This document shows positions 59,425 to 64,000 of a stretch of 64,000 nucleotides of DNA, in pieces; position 1 is the first letter of the stretch; every line of letters begins with the position of its first letter. This DNA comes from Zanthoxylum bungeanum. Its lineage: Eukaryota; Streptophyta; Magnoliopsida; Sapindales; Rutaceae. The DNA lies in NCBI GenBank assembly GCA_019454045.1, contig SKCR01033449.1:37101-101100 (forward strand), in the 5' to 3' direction. A model generated the notes under the pieces. The model searched no databases and was not told the DNA's origin. It saw only the letters and a program-made list of their open reading frames with translations. Made by a program: the position numbers and the translations under genes.

Positions 59425-60309
59425 TGATTGAATTAGGTTTGATATATTTCTGAAATAATTAAAAAATATTCTAAATTATTCCATGCATAAAATTCAAAAT
59501 TAATTTGGCATGGTATTCATGATGCATGATGCATGTGCTAAATAAAAAATATATATATGCACTACTATAGCCTCAGAAATTTAATAAGCATATTATGTTG
59601 CCTTAGGGTCGATCACAACACCTTATTAAAATAGAGACAATGTCAATTAATAATTTATTTTTCAAAATATCTCATATTTTCAAAATTTATTAATAACCGA
59701 TTTTTGGTCTAAATGTAATTAACATTTTAACTTCATTCATATGAGTGTAACCGATTGGTTTGGATCCTTAAAATTTAACTAATAATAACCACCTCAGGGT
59801 AAGTTAATTATAAAAAATATATTTTATAAATCCTATCGTAAGAAGCACAACCTTGATATTAACCTAAGCGAACACTCTCCTCATGGAGGATGAAACTAAA
59901 GTCATCACAAAGCCCCACTTAGATTTCACGATATTGCACTAACGGTGGAGACCAAAAGACGTTTCGACAAACTACCCGCTCCCACTCATTATTCTAAGTT
60001 TAGTTATTTTATATATAAAACATCTAATGTTTTGAAAACCTAGCTAAAAGTTCAAGAAATCAATATTAAAAGTCTTCAATTACCAAGTTAGTTGTTTCAT
60101 AATAAATTAATTCGCTTTACCAATAAAACTTAAATTCATTATGAAACATCTAAGTTATTCATGATACAATTTATTAGAAATGCTTAAAATTAAATTTTAT
60201 GATTTAACAAATTTTAACGATTTAAAATTAATTCATAAATTTTATTTAATTTTATCGAGTAATCGATAAAATTCTAAAATAGTTTTTAATCAAATTACAA
60301 ACCATTTAG
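59425..60309 (-). other. Leader of B2 grading into the Athila-like LTR
   Basis: AT-rich, no coding frame. The part to about 60000 resembles the B1 leader in arrangement (a gtgggagcggg...segment and a ttaccctgaggtgg segment before gag). The join to the LTR of the next element is somewhere between about 60010 and 60310 and could not be fixed. Confidence 0.5.
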
Positions 60310-60696
60310 TATCATAAACAAATCTATGAAAATTGTGGCCAACAATCAAGAAGCATTAAACTCAAAAGAATATAAATAAATCAATAAAACTTCATAACAA
60401 AATTGATAAATAAAATACAAGGTTTGAGCATAGATTACAATCGTTCTCCAAAATTAAGGAGTAAATTCATGACAAAAGATACAACAATAAATAATCAAGC
60501 CACGAATCTAATGGAAATCATTAGAGTTTTAAGAAAGAAATAAGAAGATAAAACCCGAATTGAATCTCTTCCTCTCCGGATGTCACCACCTTAATCTCCT
60601 CTTGTCGCTCTTCAATCCTCTCCTTGGATCTCTAAAAATATGTAATTTGTGTTTTAGCCTCTGTATTAGCCTCCCCTTGAGTGTTGGATGTAATGT

Positions 60697-60706
60697 TATA
60701 TTTATA
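60697..60706 (-). promoter_or_regulatory. TATA box of the Athila-like 3' LTR
   Basis: The minus strand reads ctataaatata about 540 bases from the LTR start and about 90 bases beyond the palindrome cluster. Confidence 0.6.
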
Positions 60707-60791
60707 GTTGAGGCTGGGAGTCTTTGGGTATCATTAGGATTATTAAAAACTCTAAAAAAACAATTCCTTGGAACGTGAAGACTTCCCCGCA

Positions 60792-61056
60792 GCGCCGCGG
60801 CTCCTTAAGTGGGCGCCGCGGCGCCTAACTCTCGGCAATTTGTATGGGAGGAGTGTGCTTGAGGGGCGCCACGGCGAATTACTTTTGTTTTAATTTTGTG
60901 GCGCCGTGGCGCCTATTTTTTTCTTCATTAACTCGCGCCTTGGCGCACTGCCGTGACAATTTCAATGGCGCCAAGGCGCCATACTGTCTGGAGAATGTAT
61001 GGAAAATGGGCGCCTTGGCGCCTTGTTGTGAGACTTTAATGGGGCGCCATGGCGCC
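60792..61056. repeat. Eight GCGCC-NN-GGCGC palindromes in the Athila-like U3
   Basis: At 60792-60801 (partial), 60812-60825, 60865-60876, 60900-60913, 60935-60946, 60967-60980, 61009-61022 and 61043-61056. Full form ggcgccNNggcgcc with centres gc, gc, ac, gt, tt, aa, tt, at. Centres are about 22, 52, 36, 34, 33, 42 and 34 bases apart. They are GC islands in AT-rich sequence. Confidence 0.92.
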
Positions 61057-61243
61057 TAAGCTCCTGTACTTGTCATGTGTTCTCGAAACTTCCCAAAACA
61101 CGTGCAATTATTCCCCGATCCATATTTTAATGCTCCTACAAATAAAACATAAAATAAACTATAAAAGATATTTAATATCTCGAATTATAACAAAATAATA
61201 AGCTGAGAATGTCATAATAAATGGGTATAAACCACACTTATCA

Positions 61244-61258
61244 AACACCCCCAAACTT
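61244..61258 (-). promoter_or_regulatory. Polypurine tract of the Athila-like element
   Basis: The minus strand reads aagtttgggggtgtt immediately before TGATAAGTG. Classic Athila arrangement. Confidence 0.8.
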
Positions 61259-62310
61259 AAGGTTTTGCTAGTCCCGAGCAAAAGATAAAATAAAAAATAA
61301 ATTCAAATAAATAATTAAAAATAACTAAATTAAATAAGCCACTTTCGTAGGGATCACGATTGCATTTAGCGTATGCAACAAGCCTTTAAACCCCTAGGCG
61401 GCCCTAGTGGACGAGTTATAGTCTCGTGAGGGCTTACAGTGATGATACCCACAAACGTCATTCACACACAATCATGCAAAAATAAAAAATAACAAAACAT
61501 AGTCTCGATAGTTACGCATAAATATATCCTCAAAGAAAGCTTATAAATGAAATTAGAGAACCTTCAAAGTACGCAATTGCAACTCGAATCCAAATTATTG
61601 AATAAATTATCTAAGCTAGACTCACGGTGTGTGTGTGTGTAAAGGTTCAATCACAGCTTTGATCTTAAGTAAGCCAACTCAATGATTTCGTTTAAAAATT
61701 AGAATCAATGGGTCAAACCAACCTAGATATCTCAATTATGCTTTGTAATTGCTTTATTTCGTGCTCAGTATGGTATGCTTTTTCTTTTCTTTTCTTGTCT
61801 CTTTTTCTTGTCTCATTTTTGCACTTTTTTTTTCAACTCACCTACCCTTTAAGGTAGCATTTCTCCTCATGGTGGTCCTAATACTCGCCCATGGGTAGCT
61901 TCACGCTTATCGGTTATAGGTGGTTTATTTTCTTTCTTTAGAGACATTTTTCTTTTTTTTTTAGCTATACCATACTTCATAACACTAGCAAATCAAGATA
62001 GATATCTAAGCAAACGGTCATTCATCGACATGCAATTTCGTCAACTAGTCACATTGTCAACTACTTAAGTTTTACTGCTAAGAACCTATTTTTAAGTGCT
62101 TACGAGTCTAACATAGATCAATTATTCAAGGCATCAGATAAAAGTAAATTAAGCACTTATTGTTTCTAAAATTTCACTCATAAACAAACAATATTATCAC
62201 AAGATTTATGCTTTACTATCAAAGACTAAAACAAATTTTTTTTTTTTTCAAAATTTAAATAACTAAATAACAAAATTTAAACAACTAAATAACAAGTAAG
62301 CAACATGCAC
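61259..62310 (-). other. 3' untranslated region of the Athila-like element
   Basis: No coding similarity. Contains a (gt)n run at 61628-61640, T-rich runs near 61830 and 62238, and stretches such as taaagggtaggtgagttg (minus strand) that are familiar from Athila 3' regions. Confidence 0.6.
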
Positions 62311-62332
62311 ACACCCCCAAACTTAAAATTTG
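62311..62332 (-). promoter_or_regulatory. Second polypurine-like motif of the Athila-like element
   Basis: The minus strand reads ttttaagtttgggggtgtg, preceded by acattgaggacaatgcaaa. Athila elements commonly have this motif after the coding region as well as next to the LTR. Confidence 0.7.
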
Positions 62333-62559
62333 CATTGTCCTCAATGTAAGATAAAAATTTAAAGAACAAGAGTAAGGAACAACACTACCGTGCATGGAGT
62401 TGATCAGACTCTTGCTGGTTAGAATTTGGTTGTGCGGGCTTTGTGTGTCTCGTGCTACCTGCATAAATAACATGCAAATAAATAAATAGCACACAATAAA
62501 ATAAAATAAAATAAAATAAAAAGTAAAGAAAATAATAATAAAAGAAATGCAAGGGTTGC

Positions 62560-63720
62560 CTCCCCGCTAGCGCTAAGTTTAACGTCTTCAGCCAGACGCA
62601 ACCACCCAAATGGTTATGGTGGCTTAAAAGTAGTGAACCGGGTAATCTCATCTGTTTTCTTCTTTGGTATCCACCGGTTCTTATGACATGAAAAGGACAG
62701 CTTGGCAGGCTGTGGTGATTTATCCATAGATGGTCCCCCAAGATATGTAGATTTCCCTTCAATTGGAAATTCTGGACTGCACCTTCGGCAAAATTGGCTC
62801 GGTTTTCTTTTTAATCTTCCATGAATTATCTCTAAGTGAGAACTAGCCTTTCTTTTCCTCTTTTTACGGCCCTTGGGAGTGGTTTCGAGTTTAGCTGCAG
62901 AGAATTTTCCTTTATACATGGTTGCATTATGCTCATAGGCTGTTGAAATACTGATTCACCCTGTCTGGTTTCAACTCCCTCTTCTACTGTATCTATCCTG
63001 TGACAGTCTGCATCACCTTGAGAACTCGGAATGGCTCTGAAAACACTGAAGGTGATTTCTTCATATTGATCTCTCATTATCAATTCACCTTTGTTCTCTT
63101 CTTCTATTACTGTTTCCTCCTGAAATACCATTTCATTTTCTTTACTGCCTAAGTCCTGAGATGTGTCTTTAAACTCTTTTCCGCTCCTACAGGTTCTATT
63201 TTGACATTGCTCATTGGGGTTGACTTCAGTATCACTCGGAAAATCCCATGTCTGTTGATTGGCCATGGAAGAAGCAAGCAACTCAATTTTTGCTTCTAAA
63301 GATTTCATATTTGCCTCTATATTGCCCATTCGTGTTTCGATATTCCAGCATTGACTCATTCTTCTCAAACCTCTCTGAAGCTGTAGCTACAAACGTGATC
63401 ATGAGGTCTTCTAAGGAAGGTTTCTGCTCAACTTTTGGATAATTGAAGCCATGAGGAGGTTGCAAAATGTTCTCCATATTAGCATATGAAAAATTGGATG
63501 ATAATAATTAAGCATATGACTGCCTCTACAGTTGTTGAAGTTCCAATTGTTCACATACTGTACTTGTTCAAATCCTGCTCCTCTGTTGGATAAAAACATT
63601 CCATTAGCAGAAACAGCTTCAATAGACGGTTGACTCATTTGATTTATCAATACTGCTAGATGAGTCGTGAAGGACGATACTTCAGCTATCAGTGCACTAA
63701 CAGGCTGCCATTGGTTCTTT
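62560..63720 (-). pseudogene. Athila-type gag, C-terminal part fused to the 3' region
   Basis: Read in three frames from 63650: NGMFLSNRGAGFEQVQYVNN; then ENILQPPHGFNYPKVEQKPS and LEDLMITFVATASERFEKNE; then RMGNIEANMKSLEAKIELLA and DFPSDTEVNPNEQCQNRTCR. These are the landmarks of the Athila gag C-terminus (PPGF, LEDLL, NMGATMKALETQIGQLA, FPSNTEVNPKEQ). It stays open to 62832 with an acidic then basic tail. The next recognisable sequence is the GRQPLHF-like end at 62560, with no protease, RT or integrase between. The gag N-terminus is absent. Two frameshifts. Confidence 0.82.
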
Positions 63721-63930
63721 TCAAACTCACCTCGTAAGAAAAAAAAAACAAAAATAAAATCAAATCAAATCAAATCAAATAAAAAAAAATAATAACAAAT
63801 AAAAATAAACTTAAGACAAAAATAAAGGAAATAAAAATAATAAAATTAAAATTAAAAATTAAAATTAAAATAAAATTCTAAATTAAAGCTAAAATTACTT
63901 GGTAGTAGTATTACTGTGAATTAACAAACA
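63721..63930. repeat. A-rich simple sequence
   Basis: (aaatc)n at 63757-63780, then aataaaaat/taaaatt runs to 63890. It replaces the place where the gag N-terminus should be. Confidence 0.8.
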
Positions 63931-63931
63931 A

Positions 63932-63949
63932 TCCCCGGCAACGGCGCCA
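63932..63949 (-). promoter_or_regulatory. Primer binding site of the Athila-like element
   Basis: The minus strand reads tggcgccgttgccgggga, the primer site typical of Athila elements, six bases from the LTR end. Confidence 0.88.
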
Positions 63950-63955
63950 AAAACA

Positions 63956-64000
63956 TGTTGTGATATTTTTATATCGTACCGCAAGTGTACGGTGTCAAGT
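63956..64000 (-). repeat. 5' LTR of the Athila-like element, last 45 bases
   Basis: On the plus strand tgttgtgatatttttatatc and following, running off the window. Recognisable accgcaagtgtacgg segment of Athila LTR ends. Confidence 0.75.

Larger units (their letters stand above)
48260..60309 (-). mobile_element. Family B-like Ty1/copia retrotransposon B2, interrupted by A4
   Basis: Minus strand: leader (59425 to about 60.3 kb), gag from ATG 59424, protease, integrase, RT (split by A4 at 51090-56506), RNase H, polypurine tract and 3' LTR (48260-50174). The RT reads on across the A4 insertion. No 5' LTR or primer site is seen. The right end is replaced by the Athila-like LTR at an uncertain point near 60.1-60.3 kb. 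Confidence 0.85.
60310..61243 (-). repeat. 3' LTR of the Athila-like element, distal end uncertain
   Basis: Begins (minus strand) TGATAAGTGTGG after the polypurine tract. Then the GGCGCC palindrome cluster, a TATA box at 60697-60706, and a leader-like stretch with ttgttggccacaattttc as in Athila LTRs. The end seen at 63956 (tgttgtgatatttttat) is not found here, so this LTR is truncated or its end is diverged. Confidence 0.7.
60310..64000 (-). mobile_element. Athila-like Ty3/gypsy derivative, non-autonomous, running off the window
   Basis: Minus strand from the right edge: last bases of the 5' LTR (63956-64000), primer site tggcgccgttgccgggga, A-rich stretch, C-terminal part of an Athila gag, no pol, the ggcaaccc motif of the Athila 3' region, two copies of aagtttgggggtg about 1 kb apart, and a 3' LTR starting TGATAAGTGTGG at 61243. 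Deletion of pol and of the gag N-terminus makes it dependent on other elements or dead. Confidence 0.82.

Noticed and set aside
62385..62762. Minus-strand frame of 125 codons
   Set aside because: Covers the end of the Athila-like coding region and an A/T simple repeat; only the GRQPLHF-like stretch is meaningful.

Overview
The window is plant nuclear DNA, most likely from an angiosperm (probably a eudicot). It consists almost entirely of LTR retrotransposons nested in one another. I found no intact protein-coding gene and no tRNA, rRNA or CRISPR signal. The DNA is AT-rich, every coding remnant carries stops or frameshifts, and the only non-retroelement coding remnant is a broken member of the plant-specific 'putative plant transposon protein' group (PF20167-like).

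I use working family names. Family A is Ty1/copia with LTRs of about 1.9-2.1 kb: copies A1 (1-6108, minus), A2 (6109-24342, plus), A3 (37297-46898, minus) and A4 (51090-56506, plus). Family B is Ty1/copia: B1 (24343-32457, plus) and B2 (48260 to about 60.3 kb, minus). C1 is another copia (32458-35852, plus). A gag-only, Ogre/Tat-like non-autonomous element (TR-GAG type) lies at 7267-16668. A chromovirus-like LTR lies at 35875-36608 and an Athila-like Ty3/gypsy derivative at about 60.3-64 kb.

Nesting on the left: the TR-GAG element (TSD gtatg) sits in the leader of A2, A2 ends inside the 5' LTR of B1, and B1 sits in the gag of C1. A1 and A2 face each other at 6.1 kb through truncated LTRs and form a large inverted repeat. 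In the middle, A3 (TSD gaatg) splits the PF20167-like pseudogene. On the right, A4 (TSD aatat) sits in the reverse transcriptase of B2, and B2 sits in the RNase H of an older minus-strand copia. That RNase H lies upstream of the PF20167-like frame on the same strand.

The most unusual signal is in the family A LTRs. Each copy carries about ten consecutive short palindromes, almost all with a 3-nt spacer (usually tgg or tag). They persist in seven LTR copies, some with pair-preserving substitutions, and family B LTRs show a similar habit with different sequences. Second, A1, A2 and A3 share identical pol-killing lesions, so family A appears to have spread from a pol-defective master. Third, the Athila-like LTR holds eight GGCGCC-type palindromes at roughly 34-bp spacing upstream of its TATA box. 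All identity figures are estimates by eye.
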